This document shows, piece by piece, positions 30,339 to 44,853 of a stretch of DNA of 64,000 bases (its first letter is position 1; each line of letters starts with the position of its first letter). Below the pieces are notes generated by a model that had not been told where the DNA came from, did not search any database, and was given only the letters and a program-made list of their open reading frames with translations. Made by a program: the position numbers and the translations under genes. The stretch comes from Pseudomonas serboccidentalis (GTDB lineage: Bacteria; Pseudomonadota; Gammaproteobacteria; Pseudomonadales; Pseudomonadaceae), in contig NZ_CP101655.1 in NCBI RefSeq assembly GCF_028830055.1, positions 2,662,498-2,726,497 of the forward strand, given 5' to 3'.

Positions 30339-30827
30339 ATGAAACGGATTCTTCTCGGTACTCTCTTCACCGCTGTATCCATCAATGCCATGGCGCAAGC
30401 CCCGGGTGGCCCGGATTGCGGTTGGGGCAACATGCTGTTCGAAGGACAGCGTGGCACCCCGGCACACTTCCTGGCATCCACCACCAACGGCACTTCCGGT
30501 AACGCCACGTTCGGTATGACTTCCGGCACCAACGGTTGCTCGACCAACGCGTCGCTGACTTACGGCGGTAAATCCTGGTTCGCCATGAATGGCATGATGA
30601 ACGAGCTGTCCGAAGACATGGCAAAAGGCAACGGCGAAGCGCTGACGACTTATGCCGTGGTACTGGGCGTGGCGCCGGAAGACCGTGCGCACTTCGCCGC
30701 TGTCACTCACGAGCACTTCCAGCAGATCTTCAGCAAGGCTGACGTGACCGCCGAAGACGTGCATACCAACACCCTGGCCGTACTGAAAGCAGATCCTCGT
30801 CTGGCCAAGTACGCGACTCAGGCTTAA
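30339..30827 (+). CDS. DUF3015 family secreted protein
   Basis: Protein of 162 residues with signal peptide MKRILLGTLFTAVSINAMA-QA. The mature part has CGWGNMLFEGQRGTPAHFLASTTNGTSGNATFGMTSGTNGC, the DUF3015 signature with two cysteines probably paired. Periplasmic; function unknown. ATG 30339 has only a weak AGAGA upstream. Followed by its own terminator. Confidence 0.88.
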   Translation: MKRILLGTLFTAVSINAMAQAPGGPDCGWGNMLFEGQRGTPAHFLASTTNGTSGNATFGMTSGTNGCSTNASLTYGGKSWFAMNGMMNELSEDMAKGNGEALTTYAVVLGVAPEDRAHFAAVTHEHFQQIFSKADVTAEDVHTNTLAVLKADPRLAKYATQA

Positions 30828-30837
30828 GCTCGACCCG

Positions 30838-30870
30838 CCCGCTTCTTTCGGGAAGCGGGTTTTATTTTTT
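30838..30870 (+). terminator. Terminator of the DUF3015 gene
   Basis: CCCGCTTC / GAAGCGGG stem with a short loop, then TTTTATTTTTT. Confidence 0.88.
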
Positions 30871-30921
30871 CGGCCCGCCCTTTTGGAGCGAAGCCAGATC
30901 AGTTGAAGCATTACGCTGAAC

Positions 30922-31023
30922 CCTGTGGCGAGGGAGCTTGCTCCCGCTGGGGTGCGAAGCGGCCCCGCTCTTAAAAACGGGAGCGCTGCGCACTCCAGCG
31001 GGAGCAAGCTCCCTCGCCACAGG
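30922..31023. repeat. Repeat doublet (GTGGCGAGGGAGCTTGCTCCCGCTGG family)
   Basis: Left copy CCTGTGGCGAGGGAGCTTGC and right inverted copy ending CTCCCTCGCCACAGG, with a further imperfect hairpin inside (GCGGCCCCGCTC / GGGAGCGCTGCGC). Same class as the doublet at 9901. Confidence 0.85.
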
Positions 31024-31096
31024 TTCCGTACAGAATCGACTGACTGGTATTACCTGCTCGGGGCCTTTGTTTTTCTTTCGACTTAAGTTGCCACCT

Positions 31097-32950
31097 ATGC
31101 TCAAACGCCTTGCCTGGCTGGCGCTCTGTGTCTGCGCCCCGCTGTCCGCCGCGCCCCACGTCGACCCTCAACGTTTGCAGCAACTGGCCAATGATCGCTT
31201 CTGGATTTCCCTCGGCCACTACGAAACCGCCAAGCTCGGTGGCTGGCGCAGCTATGTCAGCGACAAGAAGTTTTTCCTCGCCGCCGACGGCAATGAACAC
31301 CCTGACCATGAACTGGCCGCCACCGTGCAAGCGCTGTACGCACCGGCCAGTCTTGGCGAGCAGCACGCGCAGTGCGTCTACCCGGCGCGCACGCGCTGGC
31401 TGAAAGCGCAACTCAACCTCACCGACCTGCCCGCCCCCGATTGCGCCGAATTCAAAAAGTGGTTCAAGGACGTCTCGCCGCACAGCGCGGTGATGATCTT
31501 CCCGGCGGCGTACCTCAACAGCCCGTCATCGATGTTCGGCCACACCCTGCTGCGCATCGACCAGGCCGACGTGCAGGCCGACAAGACCGCGCTGCTCAGC
31601 TACGCGATCAACTTCGGCGCCTACATCGAAGGCTCCGACAACAGCATCCTCTATGCCTGGAAAGGCTTGATGGGCGGCTACCCGGGGCTGTTCGCGCTGG
31701 TGCCGTATCAGGAAAAACTCTCCGAGTACCGCAGCCTGGAAAACCGCGACCTGTGGGAATACCGGCTGAACCTGACGCAAGCAGAAACCGCGCGCATGGT
31801 CGAGCATGTGTGGGAGCTGAAGCAGATCCAGTTCGACTATTTCTTCTTCGACGAAAACTGCTCATATCGCCTGCTCGAACTGCTGCAAGTGGCGCGCCCG
31901 AGCCTGCGCCTGACCGAACAATTCCCGCTGACCGCGATCCCCACCGACACGGTCAAAGCGGTGAAGGAAGCCGGGCTGGTGGAAAGCATCGAATACCGCC
32001 CGTCCCGCGAGCGTGAACTGCTCAGTCGCGCCGAGCCGTTGAACAGTGACGAACAGCAATGGGTGCTGAAAGTCAGCGCCGATCAACAGGTGTTGCAGAC
32101 CCCGACCTTCAAGGCCCTGCCCCGGGATCGTCAGGCATTGATCATCGATGCCGCGTACCGTCTGGAGCGCTACCGCGCCAACGGTCAGGAACGTGATGCG
32201 CAACGGGCGCAGCGCAGCTTCGAACTGCTGCGAGCGATCAACAAGAACCCGGCACCGGACCTGCAAATTCCACAACCGGGCCTGCCGGAAGACGGCCACG
32301 AATCACGCACCTGGCAGGCCGGTGTCGGCACCCGGGGTGATCGTGCCTTCGGCGAGTACGGCTTGCGTATGGCCTATCACGACCTCAACGACAACGCCGA
32401 AAGCTTCCCCCTCGGCGCGCAGATTGAAATCCTGCAGATGAAGCTGCGTCAGTACGAAGGCAACCAGTGGCAGTTCCAGCAACTGGACCTGGCGACCATT
32501 CGCTCGCTGACCCCGCGCAATGAGTTGCTGCAACCGCTGTCGTGGCAAGTCACTGGCGGCCTTGAGCGCGTGCCCGGCAAACACGATGACGAAACCCTGG
32601 TCAGCCACGTCAATGGTGGTGGCGGCGGCACCTGGCAACTGGGTGAAGACATGCTCGGTTTTGCCCTCGGCACCGTGCGCATCGAGCACAACAATGACTT
32701 CGCCGGGTTCGTCGTTCCGGCCGGCGGCTTCAACACCGGCGTGCTGTGGAAAAACCCGCTGGGCAATCTCAGCGTCGAGGCCAAGGGTGATTACTTCACC
32801 AACGGCGAAGTACGCCGCAGCCTGAGTCTGAATCAGCAGTGGGAGCTGTCGCGAAACCTGGGTTTGCGCCTGAGTGCGCAGCGTGAGTTCAGCCACCTGG
32901 CCACACCTGAAACCGAAGTGATGCTCGAAGTGAAGTGGTATCACTACTGA
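31097..32950 (+). CDS. DUF4105 family outer-membrane-associated protein
   Basis: Protein of 617 residues with a signal peptide (MLKRLAWLALCVCAPLSA-AP). DUF4105 lies at about 115-300, with PSSMFGHTLLRI, YAINFGAY and FFDENCSYRLLELL; the His and Cys in these blocks are conserved in the family and recall papain-like folds. The C-terminal third looks like a beta-rich, barrel-like domain ending VMLEVKWYHY, an aromatic outer-membrane-type terminus. Exact role unknown. Confidence 0.85.
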   Translation: MLKRLAWLALCVCAPLSAAPHVDPQRLQQLANDRFWISLGHYETAKLGGWRSYVSDKKFFLAADGNEHPDHELAATVQALYAPASLGEQHAQCVYPARTRWLKAQLNLTDLPAPDCAEFKKWFKDVSPHSAVMIFPAAYLNSPSSMFGHTLLRIDQADVQADKTALLSYAINFGAYIEGSDNSILYAWKGLMGGYPGLFALVPYQEKLSEYRSLENRDLWEYRLNLTQAETARMVEHVWELKQIQFDYFFFDENCSYRLLELLQVARPSLRLTEQFPLTAIPTDTVKAVKEAGLVESIEYRPSRERELLSRAEPLNSDEQQWVLKVSADQQVLQTPTFKALPRDRQALIIDAAYRLERYRANGQERDAQRAQRSFELLRAINKNPAPDLQIPQPGLPEDGHESRTWQAGVGTRGDRAFGEYGLRMAYHDLNDNAESFPLGAQIEILQMKLRQYEGNQWQFQQLDLATIRSLTPRNELLQPLSWQVTGGLERVPGKHDDETLVSHVNGGGGGTWQLGEDMLGFALGTVRIEHNNDFAGFVVPAGGFNTGVLWKNPLGNLSVEAKGDYFTNGEVRRSLSLNQQWELSRNLGLRLSAQREFSHLATPETEVMLEVKWYHY

Positions 32951-32967
32951 TCCCGAGCTTATCCCCC

Positions 32968-33056
32968 TGTAGGAGTGAGCCTGCTCGCGATAGCAGTTTG
33001 TCATTCACCGCTAAAGTGACTGATGAGTTGCTATCGCGAGCAGGCTCACTCCTACA
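32968..33056. repeat. REP doublet (TGTAGGAGTGAGCCTGCTCGCGA family)
   Basis: Inverted copies extended by GATAGCA / TGCTATC, between two co-directional genes. Confidence 0.9.
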
Positions 33057-33162
33057 AGGGATCGGTGACGTTCAACGAATTACTTACATGCCTTTCACCA
33101 ACGTCCGACGAATCCGCTTCTAGACTTTCCCTATCAGCCGAGAATCGGCGCGGGAGAGTGCG

Positions 33163-33519
33163 ATGTGGCGGTGTGCGGGGCTGTTGAGTGTTTTGCTGTT
33201 GCTCGGGGGTTGCCAGACCACCCATGAAGACTTGATCGCCAAAGGTTATCCACTGGCCTTCGCCGACGGATTCGATGACGGTTGCGTCAGTGGCCGACAA
33301 GCCGCCGGTTCGATCAGTGGCGAGTTTCGCAAGAACGTGCCGCGCTATCTCAAGGACAAGCAATACGCCGAAGGCTGGACCGATGGCTTTCGCCAGTGTC
33401 AGGCGATGCTGGAGAACAAGGATCGCGAAGAGTATCGCAACGAGCACTGGGACGAACGCGAGCGCGCCTGGCAGCAGCAGAAAGACCAGGACGCCGGACG
33501 GGCTTATCGCTCGCAATAG
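33163..33519 (+). CDS. Small hypothetical lipoprotein
   Basis: Protein of 118 residues with lipobox LLGGC (MWRCAGLLSVLLLLGGCQTT). The mature protein has two further Cys (DGCVSG, FRQCQA) that could pair, and a highly charged helical tail (NKDREEYRNEHWDERERAWQ). ATG 33163 has GGGAG 6 nt upstream. 71 nt before the Gre-like gene. Function unknown. Confidence 0.82.
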   Translation: MWRCAGLLSVLLLLGGCQTTHEDLIAKGYPLAFADGFDDGCVSGRQAAGSISGEFRKNVPRYLKDKQYAEGWTDGFRQCQAMLENKDREEYRNEHWDERERAWQQQKDQDAGRAYRSQ

Positions 33520-33590
33520 GTCGCTTCCAGACATCCGGTGAAACCAAACGTCGGCGACCATGGACCAATTCCTATAACAGGAGGGACACC

Positions 33591-35512
<1,922 letters not shown>

Positions 35513-35620
35513 TTATGAAATTAAATGGTGCACATGATATAAGTTTGATGGCTTTTTCGGGCTTTTTTGCACCTGAATGGGGAGCGCAAACCTGGCTGAT
35601 GCACCAGCAGTTACATCGCT

Positions 35621-35684
35621 ATCGCGAGCAGGCTCACTCCTACAGGGGGACGCATTACAACTGTAGGAGTGAGCCTGCTCGCGA
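35621..35684. repeat. REP doublet in inside-out orientation
   Basis: ATCGCGAGCAGGCTCACTCC-TACA and then TGTAGGAGTGAGCCTGCTCG-CGA, 17 nt apart. The TGTAGGAG ends face each other, the reverse of the arrangement at 17052, 23154, 27491 and 32968. Confidence 0.85.
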
Positions 35685-35717
35685 AGGGTGCGACTCGATG
35701 GTCCTGAAAACCCGGGC

Positions 35718-35750
35718 AAAAAAAACGGAGCCCGAAGGCTCCGCGTTTTT
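35718..35750 (-). terminator. Terminator of ettA
   Basis: On the minus strand CGGAGCC-TTCG-GGCTCCG is followed by a run of T, 17 nt after the ettA stop. The loop is a stable UUCG tetraloop. Confidence 0.92.
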
Positions 35751-35766
35751 ATGCCACCAACCCGAA

Positions 35767-37431
<1,665 letters not shown>

Positions 37432-37726
37432 GGAGAACCTTGGGTCAGTGACAGATGAATGATTGGAGCGCAGGCGATGCCCGGCCAGACCGATGCGCGT
37501 CGTTCACTAGACCACTTGATGGCCATCAATGCGTGCGCGCTGAAAAAAGTCTGATTCTAGGAGCTGGAACGCTCCCGCGTAACCGGCAAAGCTACCTGAA
37601 TGACCGATGGCAGTCCAGCCGAGCGGGGCTGGCACTTCGCCACAACTCAAGGCATGCTAGCCGCCCTTCGGGCGTCCGGCTTATAGTGCACGTCGCGCCA
37701 GTCCAGCCAAACCGCAGGATTTCAGC

Positions 37727-40700
37727 TTGTCCAATGTCACTCCGCCAGCCTCTGTGAGCAGCACCCAACCGGCGCCCGGCTCGCCCCTGCGCGGAACATT
37801 GAAGGGCGCCCTGGCGACACTCGTGCTGTTGTTGCTGGCACTGCTGTTCTGGCAACTGCTCGACCAACTGCGCGAGACCCAGAAAAACCAGCGCCAGTAC
37901 ACCATCGACTACACCGCCGAGCTCGCCTCGCAGGTCAGTCTGAACATGTCGCTGAATGCGCAAATCGCCCTCAACCTGCTACCGATCGTCGAACAGCCGC
38001 AGTCATCCGACGAACAGCAGGCGCTGCTGCGCAAGCTTCAGCAATCGTTGCCGGACCTGCGCAGCCTGGCCCTGCTCAGCCCTTCCGGCAAAATCATCAG
38101 CGACAGTGCCGGCGACAGCCAAGACGCCGACTACCTCAGTGAACTGGTGCGCCGCAGCCGCGCTCAGGCGCATTACTTCAGCAACGCCGACGACGGTTCC
38201 ATGGTGCATCTGTTATTGCATCAGGCCAGCGGCAACACGCGCGGCTATTGGGTGTTGCGCCTGACCCCGACGTTCTTCGATTCGCTGACCAAACCGGGCG
38301 AAACCGGCATCCGTCCATTGTGGCTGGTGGAAAACCGGCTCAACCATCAGATCATCCGCCGCGACGAAGCGCTGCCTTCGGCCAGGTCCGGCGTACTGAG
38401 CCCGGACGACATGGCCAACACCGTGCTGACCGTGCCACTGAGCAGCAGCGACTGGCAGTTGCGCGGGCTGTTCGACCGCCAGCGCGTGCTCGAAGAACTG
38501 CTGCCGGCGTTCATCGGCAAATGCCTGTTGGGTCTGGCGTTCTCGATGTTGCCGGTGATCGCGCTGCTCAACATGCGCCGGCGCCAGCGTCAGTTGCATG
38601 AAGGTCGCCGGCGGTATCAGGACATCTTCGAAGGCACTGGCGTCGCCCTGTGCGTGCTCGACCTGTCGGGCCTCAAGCAACTGTTCGACAAGGCACAGAT
38701 CCAGACCAGCGACCAGCTCAAGGCCTGGCTCGACCAACCGGCCCAGCGCCAGCAATTGCTGCAGGAGCTGCGCGTTACCGAGGTCAATCAGGTGGCGCTG
38801 CAACTGCTCAACGTCAATTCCTGCGAGCACGCCTGGCAACTGCTGATCGACGGCCACCCGCACAACCAGTGCGCCATCGGCAACCAGGTACTCGACGCGG
38901 TCCTGCAACAGCAAAAGCAGCTGGAACTGGAAATCAAACTGCCGGACATCAACGGCCGCGACCAGCATCTGTGGATGGTGCTGCGGCTGCCGCAGGAACA
39001 GCACGACTATAAAGCGGTGATCCTCAGCATCAACGACATCACCAGCCGCAAGCTGATCGAACTGTCGCTGCTGGAGCGCGAAGGCTTCTGGTCGGACGTA
39101 GTGCGTACCGTACCGGATCACCTGTACGTGCAGGACGTGATCAGCCAGCGGATGATTTTCAGCAACCACCACCTCGGCCAGACCCTCGGTTACAACCGCA
39201 CCGAGCTGCACCAGATGGGCGAGTACTTCTGGGAAATCCTCCTGCACCCGGAAGACGCCGACTATTACCACCGTTCGCGGCAGATGCAGCGGCACGCCGG
39301 TTACAGCCAGTTGCTGCAATGCCAGTTGCGCTTCCGCCATCGCGACGGCAAATGGCGGCGCTTCGATATCCGTGAACAGGCGCTGGCCCGGGACAAGCAC
39401 GATCAGGTCACGCGGATCATCGGCGTGGCGAAGGACATCACCGAGCAGATCGAGGCCAGCGAATCGCTGCGTGACAGCGAGCAGCGTTACCGGATGCTCG
39501 CCGAAAGCATCAGCGACGTGATTTTCTCCACCGACAGCAAACTGTCGCTGAACTACGTCAGCCCGTCGGTGCAAGCGGTGCTGGGTTACGACGCCGAGTG
39601 GATTTTCCAGAACGGCTGGCAATCGACGATCGCCAATCCGCAGCAACTCAGCGGCATTTATACCCTGATGGATCGGGTCAGCAAGGCGCTGGACAAACCC
39701 GAGCAACTGGCCCTGTTGCGTAGCCAGGTGCAGACGCAACTATTTCTGTTCGACTGCCTGCGCGCCGATGGCCGCAAGATCCCGATCGAGCTGCGTCTGG
39801 TGCTGGTGTGGGACGAACACGGTGCGTTCGAAGGCGTGCTCGGTGTCGGTCGCGACATCAGTCAGCAGCGCCGCGCCGAGAAAGACCTGCGCATGGCCGC
39901 CACGGTATTCGAGCACTCGACATCGGCGATCCTGATCACCGACCCGGCCGGTTACATCGTCCAGGCCAACGAGGCCTTCAGCCGGGTCAGCGGTTATGCC
40001 GTGGCCGAAGTCCTCGACCAGTTGCCGAACATGCTCACCGTCGACGAACAACAGGACGCGCACCTGCGCTATGTGCTCAAACAGTTGCATCAGCACAGCA
40101 CCTGGGAAGGCGAAGTCTGGCTCAAGCGGCGCAATGGCGAACATTACCCGGCGTGGGTCGGCATCACCGCGGTGCTCGACGATGAAGGCGATCTGGCCAG
40201 TTACGTGTGCTTCTTCAGCGACATCAGCGAGCGCAAGGCCAGTGAGCAACGCATCCATCGCCTCGCCTACTACGACGCCCTGACCCACCTGCCGAACCGC
40301 ACGCTGTTCCAGGATCGCCTGCACACCGCGCTGCAATCGGCCGAGCGGCAGAAGTCGTGGGTGGTGCTGATGTTCCTCGACCTCGACCGTTTCAAACCGA
40401 TCAACGACTCCCTCGGCCATGCCGCCGGCGACCGTATGTTGAAAGACATGGCCACGCGCCTGCTGGCCTGCGTCGACGAAGACGACACCGTGGCGCGCAT
40501 GGGCGGCGACGAATTCACCCTGCTCCTGCAACACCGCTCCAGCCGCGAGATGGCGCTGAACCGGGCGATTCACGTGGCCGAACAAATCCTCGCCAGCCTG
40601 GTGAAACCGTTCGTGCTCGAAGGCCGCGAGTTCTTCGTCACCGCCAGTATCGGCATCGCCCTGAGCCCGCAGGATGGCAACGAACTCAGCCAGTTGATGA

Positions 40701-41575
40701 AGAACGCCGACACCGCGATGTACCACGCCAAGGAGCGTGGCAAGAACAACTTCCAGTTCTATCAGGCCGACATGAACGCCAGTGCGCTGGAGCGTCTGGA
40801 GCTGGAAAGCGACCTGCGCCACGCGCTGGAGCAGAACGAGTTCGTCCTGTATTACCAACCGCAATTCAGTGGCGACGGCAAACGCCTGACCGGCGCCGAA
40901 GCGCTGCTGCGCTGGCGTCATCCGCGTCGCGGGCTGGTGCCGCCGGGGGATTTCATTCCGGTGCTGGAAGAACTGGGTCTGGTGGTGGACGTGGGCGACT
41001 GGGTGATCAGCGAAGCCTGCCGTCAGCTCAAGACCTGGCACCAGAACCGCGTGCGCGTACCGAAGGTGTCGGTGAATATCTCGGCGCGCCAGTTCTCCGA
41101 CGGTCAGCTCGGCACGCGTATCGCCACCATCCTCAGGGAAACCGGCCTGCCGCCGGCGTGCCTGGAGCTGGAACTGACCGAAAGTATCCTGATGCGTGAA
41201 GTCTGCGAAGCGATGCAGATTCTCGCCGGGCTGAAAAACCTCGGTTTGAGCATTGCGGTCGACGACTTCGGCACCGGCTACTCGTCACTGAACTACCTCA
41301 AGCAGTTCCCGATCGATGTGCTGAAGATCGACCGCACCTTCGTCGACGGCCTGCCGTCCGGTGAACAGGACGCGCAGATCGCCCGCGCGATCATCGCCAT
41401 GGCCCACAGCCTCAATCTGGCGGTGATCGCCGAGGGCGTGGAAACCCATGAGCAACTGGACTTTCTGCGCGAGCACGGTTGCGACGAGGTGCAGGGCTAC
41501 CTGTTCGGACGGCCGATGCCAGCGAGCCGGTTCGAGGCGCAGTTCAGCAATGATGCGCTGTTCATGTTCGACTGA
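37727..41575 (+). CDS. morA: MorA-type membrane c-di-GMP diguanylate cyclase/phosphodiesterase
   Basis: Protein of 1282 residues. Two membrane helices (about 25-45 and 258-280) flank a periplasmic sensor region, followed by several PAS domains, a GGDEF domain with intact GGDEF (926-930) and an EAL domain with EALLRWRH (from 1058). Both motifs look catalytically competent. MorA controls motility and biofilm in Pseudomonas and sits directly upstream of glyA, as here. The start is TTG 37727 with AGGA 7 nt upstream; no in-frame ATG lies nearby. Confidence 0.9.
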   Translation: MSNVTPPASVSSTQPAPGSPLRGTLKGALATLVLLLLALLFWQLLDQLRETQKNQRQYTIDYTAELASQVSLNMSLNAQIALNLLPIVEQPQSSDEQQALLRKLQQSLPDLRSLALLSPSGKIISDSAGDSQDADYLSELVRRSRAQAHYFSNADDGSMVHLLLHQASGNTRGYWVLRLTPTFFDSLTKPGETGIRPLWLVENRLNHQIIRRDEALPSARSGVLSPDDMANTVLTVPLSSSDWQLRGLFDRQRVLEELLPAFIGKCLLGLAFSMLPVIALLNMRRRQRQLHEGRRRYQDIFEGTGVALCVLDLSGLKQLFDKAQIQTSDQLKAWLDQPAQRQQLLQELRVTEVNQVALQLLNVNSCEHAWQLLIDGHPHNQCAIGNQVLDAVLQQQKQLELEIKLPDINGRDQHLWMVLRLPQEQHDYKAVILSINDITSRKLIELSLLEREGFWSDVVRTVPDHLYVQDVISQRMIFSNHHLGQTLGYNRTELHQMGEYFWEILLHPEDADYYHRSRQMQRHAGYSQLLQCQLRFRHRDGKWRRFDIREQALARDKHDQVTRIIGVAKDITEQIEASESLRDSEQRYRMLAESISDVIFSTDSKLSLNYVSPSVQAVLGYDAEWIFQNGWQSTIANPQQLSGIYTLMDRVSKALDKPEQLALLRSQVQTQLFLFDCLRADGRKIPIELRLVLVWDEHGAFEGVLGVGRDISQQRRAEKDLRMAATVFEHSTSAILITDPAGYIVQANEAFSRVSGYAVAEVLDQLPNMLTVDEQQDAHLRYVLKQLHQHSTWEGEVWLKRRNGEHYPAWVGITAVLDDEGDLASYVCFFSDISERKASEQRIHRLAYYDALTHLPNRTLFQDRLHTALQSAERQKSWVVLMFLDLDRFKPINDSLGHAAGDRMLKDMATRLLACVDEDDTVARMGGDEFTLLLQHRSSREMALNRAIHVAEQILASLVKPFVLEGREFFVTASIGIALSPQDGNELSQLMKNADTAMYHAKERGKNNFQFYQADMNASALERLELESDLRHALEQNEFVLYYQPQFSGDGKRLTGAEALLRWRHPRRGLVPPGDFIPVLEELGLVVDVGDWVISEACRQLKTWHQNRVRVPKVSVNISARQFSDGQLGTRIATILRETGLPPACLELELTESILMREVCEAMQILAGLKNLGLSIAVDDFGTGYSSLNYLKQFPIDVLKIDRTFVDGLPSGEQDAQIARAIIAMAHSLNLAVIAEGVETHEQLDFLREHGCDEVQGYLFGRPMPASRFEAQFSNDALFMFD

Positions 41576-41593
41576 ATTTTTGCGGTGCTGCCG

Positions 41594-41696
41594 AAAAGAT
41601 CGCAGCCTTCGGCAGCGCCTGCAGGGATTGATGTCGGTCACAGTATTGGGGATCAGCTCCGATTACTGTAGGCGCTGCCGAAGGCTGCGATCTTTT
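41594..41696. repeat. REP doublet (AAAAGATCGCAGCCTTCGGC family)
   Basis: Inverted copies AAAAGATCGCAGCCTTCGGC and GCCGAAGGCTGCGATCTTTT around about 55 nt, between morA and glyA. Confidence 0.88.
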
Positions 41697-41827
41697 GAGG
41701 CCAGCAAAAGCACCGCACATCTGTCATGAACGCCACTTGTCTGCGACATGATGTCGTTTCATATGCCATCCAAAACCCATTGGGTTAGAATGCCCCCCTT
41801 TTCTGCCCCCGATCCTTGAGGACCGCC

Positions 41828-43081
41828 ATGTTCAGCCGTGATTTGACTATTGCCAAGTACGACGCCGACCTTTTTGCCGCCATGGAGCAAGAAGCTCAGC
41901 GCCAGGAAGAACACATTGAGCTGATCGCTTCGGAAAACTACACCAGCCCTGCGGTGATGGAAGCTCAAGGCTCGGTCCTGACCAACAAATACGCCGAAGG
42001 TTACCCGGGCAAGCGCTACTACGGTGGTTGCGAGTACGTCGACGTTGTTGAGCAACTGGCCATCGACCGCGCCAAGGAACTGTTCGGCGCCGATTACGCC
42101 AACGTTCAGCCGCACGCCGGTTCGCAAGCCAACGCCGCTGTCTACCTGGCCCTGCTGCAAGGTGGCGACACCATTCTGGGCATGAGCCTGGCCCATGGTG
42201 GTCACCTGACCCACGGCGCCAGCGTTTCGTCCTCCGGCAAGCTGTACAACGCCGTGCAGTACGGCATCGACGCCAACGGCCTGATCGACTACGACGAAGT
42301 CGAGCGTCTGGCGGTTGAGCACAAGCCGAAAATGATCGTGGCCGGTTTCTCTGCCTACTCGCAGATCCTGGACTTCCCGCGCTTCCGCGCCATCGCTGAC
42401 AAAGTCGGTGCTTACCTGTTCGTCGACATGGCGCACGTGGCCGGTCTGGTCGCTGCTGGCGTCTACCCGAACCCGGTGCCTTTCGCTGACGTGGTCACCA
42501 CCACTACCCACAAGACCCTGCGCGGTCCACGTGGCGGCCTGATCCTGGCGCGCGCCAACGCCGAGATCGAGAAGAAGCTGAACTCCGCAGTATTCCCGGG
42601 CGCCCAGGGTGGCCCGCTGGAGCACGTGATCGCCGCTAAAGCGATCTGCTTCAAGGAAGCGCTGCAGCCTGAATTCAAGGCTTACCAGGAACAAGTGGTG
42701 AAGAACGCCCAGGCCATGGCCGAAGTGTTCATCGCGCGCGGTTTCGACGTGGTGTCCGGTGGTACCAAGAACCACCTGTTCCTGCTGTCGCTGATCAAGC
42801 AGGACATTTCCGGTAAAGACGCCGACGCTGCGCTGGGCAAAGCGTTCATCACCGTGAACAAGAACTCGGTACCCAACGATCCACGCTCGCCATTCGTCAC
42901 CTCCGGCCTGCGCTTCGGCACCCCGGCTGTGACCACTCGTGGCTTCAAGGAAGCAGAGTGCAAAGAGCTGGCCGGCTGGATCTGCGACATCCTGGCTGAC
43001 CTGAACAACGAAGCGGTGATCGACGCCGTTCGTGAGAAAGTCAAAGCCATCTGCAAGAAGCTGCCGGTTTACGGCGCCTAA
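41828..43081 (+). CDS. glyA: Serine hydroxymethyltransferase
   Basis: PLP enzyme of 417 residues converting serine to glycine and giving methylene-THF. The PLP lysine lies in [30 protein letters not shown] and YPGKRYYGG are conserved active-site blocks. ATG 41828 has GAGGA 5 nt upstream. A -10-like TAGAAT lies near 41785. Last core gene before the accessory island. Confidence 0.98.
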   Translation: MFSRDLTIAKYDADLFAAMEQEAQRQEEHIELIASENYTSPAVMEAQGSVLTNKYAEGYPGKRYYGGCEYVDVVEQLAIDRAKELFGADYANVQPHAGSQANAAVYLALLQGGDTILGMSLAHGGHLTHGASVSSSGKLYNAVQYGIDANGLIDYDEVERLAVEHKPKMIVAGFSAYSQILDFPRFRAIADKVGAYLFVDMAHVAGLVAAGVYPNPVPFADVVTTTTHKTLRGPRGGLILARANAEIEKKLNSAVFPGAQGGPLEHVIAAKAICFKEALQPEFKAYQEQVVKNAQAMAEVFIARGFDVVSGGTKNHLFLLSLIKQDISGKDADAALGKAFITVNKNSVPNDPRSPFVTSGLRFGTPAVTTRGFKEAECKELAGWICDILADLNNEAVIDAVREKVKAICKKLPVYGA

Positions 43082-43105
43082 TTGCGGCATTAAATCCGCA
43101 GCATG

Positions 43106-43138
43106 AAAAACCGGCCAGTGATGGCCGGTTTTTTTTTC
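43106..43138 (+). terminator. Terminator of glyA
   Basis: AAAAACCGGCCAGTGATGGCCGGTTTTTTTTT: stem ACCGGCCA / TGGCCGGT followed by nine T. Confidence 0.93.
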
Positions 43139-43374
43139 GTCTGCACGAATGTCATGGCTGTGTCCTGACCACAACTGGAGCCATTCCAACGCCATCATTT
43201 TTAAAAGCCTGAAACAATAAGCACCGGCAAGCCAAGATATTAAAGACCGCTTAACTGATACTGTTAGCCACGTTCCACCCGCCACTAAAAATCGTCACCG
43301 TTTACACCTTGATCAATACCCATATTCGACCACCCCACATTCAAACCAACCCTATGAAATTCAAGGATGAATTC

Positions 43375-43947
43375 ATGAGTACCCATAGACAAAAGTCTTT
43401 CATCGCAACACTGGGACTTGATTATCAACACGTCGACCTTCTCGGCGAGTTACATGGCACTCCGGCTTTACGCCACGACACATTATTTTCAGGTGGTTTT
43501 TATACCGGGGCGTCAACCCTGCGAGACGACTCCCACCTGCTGGGATTTCGTTCTTTTCGGGAAGTCCGAAAACACCCGCCGTTGACGATTTACTTTCGTT
43601 GCACAGATGATTACTACCACCTCTATATCCGCTCACACGCCACTTACACTGGATACTGCATCAGCAAGGGCGCCGATGGGCTGCTGGGCGCCTTTCTGCC
43701 AGCGGGCAGCGACACCACCTCCTTCAATCTGCTAAGCCTGGACAATCGCATCATCACCTTGCAGGACATGGCCCGTGATACCCAGCGGGTGCGGCTCAAG
43801 GCACGCAACGCCAGGCAGATATACGCGATGCGCCGAGGAGGTGCGCCGTACAGCTACCTGGCCGAGACGGATAACGAAGGTCTGCCTTTCACACTGCGCA
43901 TCACCGAACGCAATGCACCGTTCCTCAGTGATCCCGACGAAGTCTGA
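43375..43947 (+). CDS. Hypothetical protein, first of a tandem paralogous pair
   Basis: Protein of 190 residues starting MSTHRQKSFIATL. It shares several blocks with the next gene: N-terminal MST-x3-KSF-x-ATL, the block LTIYFRCTDDYYHLYI, then TSFNLL...IITL and the C-terminal block FTLRITERNAPF. The segment VRLKARNARQIYAMRRGG resembles fascin/ricin-like beta-trefoil repeats, but I cannot assign a family. No signal peptide or membrane segment. ATG 43375 has AAGGA 7 nt upstream. Less GC-rich than the core genes. Confidence 0.7.
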   Translation: MSTHRQKSFIATLGLDYQHVDLLGELHGTPALRHDTLFSGGFYTGASTLRDDSHLLGFRSFREVRKHPPLTIYFRCTDDYYHLYIRSHATYTGYCISKGADGLLGAFLPAGSDTTSFNLLSLDNRIITLQDMARDTQRVRLKARNARQIYAMRRGGAPYSYLAETDNEGLPFTLRITERNAPFLSDPDEV

Positions 43948-44030
43948 CACCCCCTTTTAACCATTCAATATTTACGCCATTGAACAGGCCGGCTGTTTAC
44001 TTATCAGCCTTAAAAAATCGAGTAACACCT

Positions 44031-44585
44031 ATGAGCACCGACCAGGAAAAATCCTTTACTGCAACACTGAAGACTCGTTTCGGCTATCCGCACTTCCCTG
44101 GGTTGACGTATGGCAGAACGGTCACAACGCCACGTCCCGATTATGAAATCTTTACCTTTTCCCATCATCTGGACGTTTCAAACTATCTCTTCCTCAAGCC
44201 CGATGTAACACCGGACGCACTGACCTTTTACTTCCGGTGCCTCGACGACTATTACACCCTGTATATTTTCACCCCTGGCGAGTATTACTACAGAACTATC
44301 AGTCGTGAAGAAAAAGACTTCCTGAATTCTTATTCAACCCAAGATGGAGACCAGACCACGTTCAATTTGCTTAATGGCAAGGGCAACATCATCACCCTCG
44401 ATCAGATCGACACGGATACGCCCACCATCAGAATACAGACCCGAAGCGGCGCGCTGTTGTGCGCGGGGCGGAGTCGCAACAAACGCGATCCCAAAGTGGG
44501 CACTTTCGTGCGCACCCACTCGAATCGCAGCGCCGGTGCTCTCGACTTCAAACTGAACATCCTTCAGCGCAACGTGCCTTATTGA
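44031..44585 (+). CDS. Hypothetical protein, second of a tandem paralogous pair
   Basis: Protein of 184 residues starting MSTDQEKSFTATL. It shares with the preceding gene the blocks LTFYFRCLDDYYTLYI, TTFNLL...NIITLDQID and the ending FKLNILQRNVPY; overall similarity looks like about 30 percent by eye. Rich in Tyr and Phe, no signal peptide. The ribosome binding site is weak, and 83 nt separate it from its partner, so both are probably on one transcript. Function unknown; beta-trefoil-like architecture is a guess. Confidence 0.7.
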   Translation: MSTDQEKSFTATLKTRFGYPHFPGLTYGRTVTTPRPDYEIFTFSHHLDVSNYLFLKPDVTPDALTFYFRCLDDYYTLYIFTPGEYYYRTISREEKDFLNSYSTQDGDQTTFNLLNGKGNIITLDQIDTDTPTIRIQTRSGALLCAGRSRNKRDPKVGTFVRTHSNRSAGALDFKLNILQRNVPY

Positions 44586-44689
44586 GCTGGCGCGTACCCA
44601 GTCAATTCAGCCCCCTCTCGCCCGGCCGGCCGATCAAGGCCGGGCATCTCTCATCTCCCATTCACCTGCAAATCCTGATCAAACACCAC

Positions 44690-44700
44690 TGGTCAGACCG
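44690..44700 (+). promoter_or_regulatory. Candidate FadR/GntR-type operator upstream of the transporter
   Basis: TGGTCAGACCG contains the palindrome GGTC-A-GACC and fits the TNGTNNNACNA pattern of FCD-type GntR operators at 10 of 11 positions. It lies 26 nt before the -35 of the transporter promoter, and two FCD regulators are encoded downstream. Confidence 0.4.
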
Positions 44701-44725
44701 GTCATGCCAATTTTGTGTTTCCCTC

Positions 44726-44755
44726 TTGTATTCCAGAAAAACCCGAGCGTAGACT
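44726..44755 (+). promoter_or_regulatory. Candidate promoter of the DctA-type transporter
   Basis: TTGTAT (44726-44731), an 18-nt spacer and TAGACT (44750-44755), about 100 nt before the start codon. Confidence 0.4.
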
Positions 44756-44853
44756 GCGCCTGCACTGGACATACCGGTAAGACCACAATAATTAAGTCCT
44801 GAATCTGATGTGCCCCGCACACGGCAGCCAGGACACCGACCAGGATTCCTCCC

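Noticed and set aside
37455..37757. Plus-strand frame before morA
   Set aside because: Overlaps the morA start in another frame and lacks a start signal or recognisable sequence.
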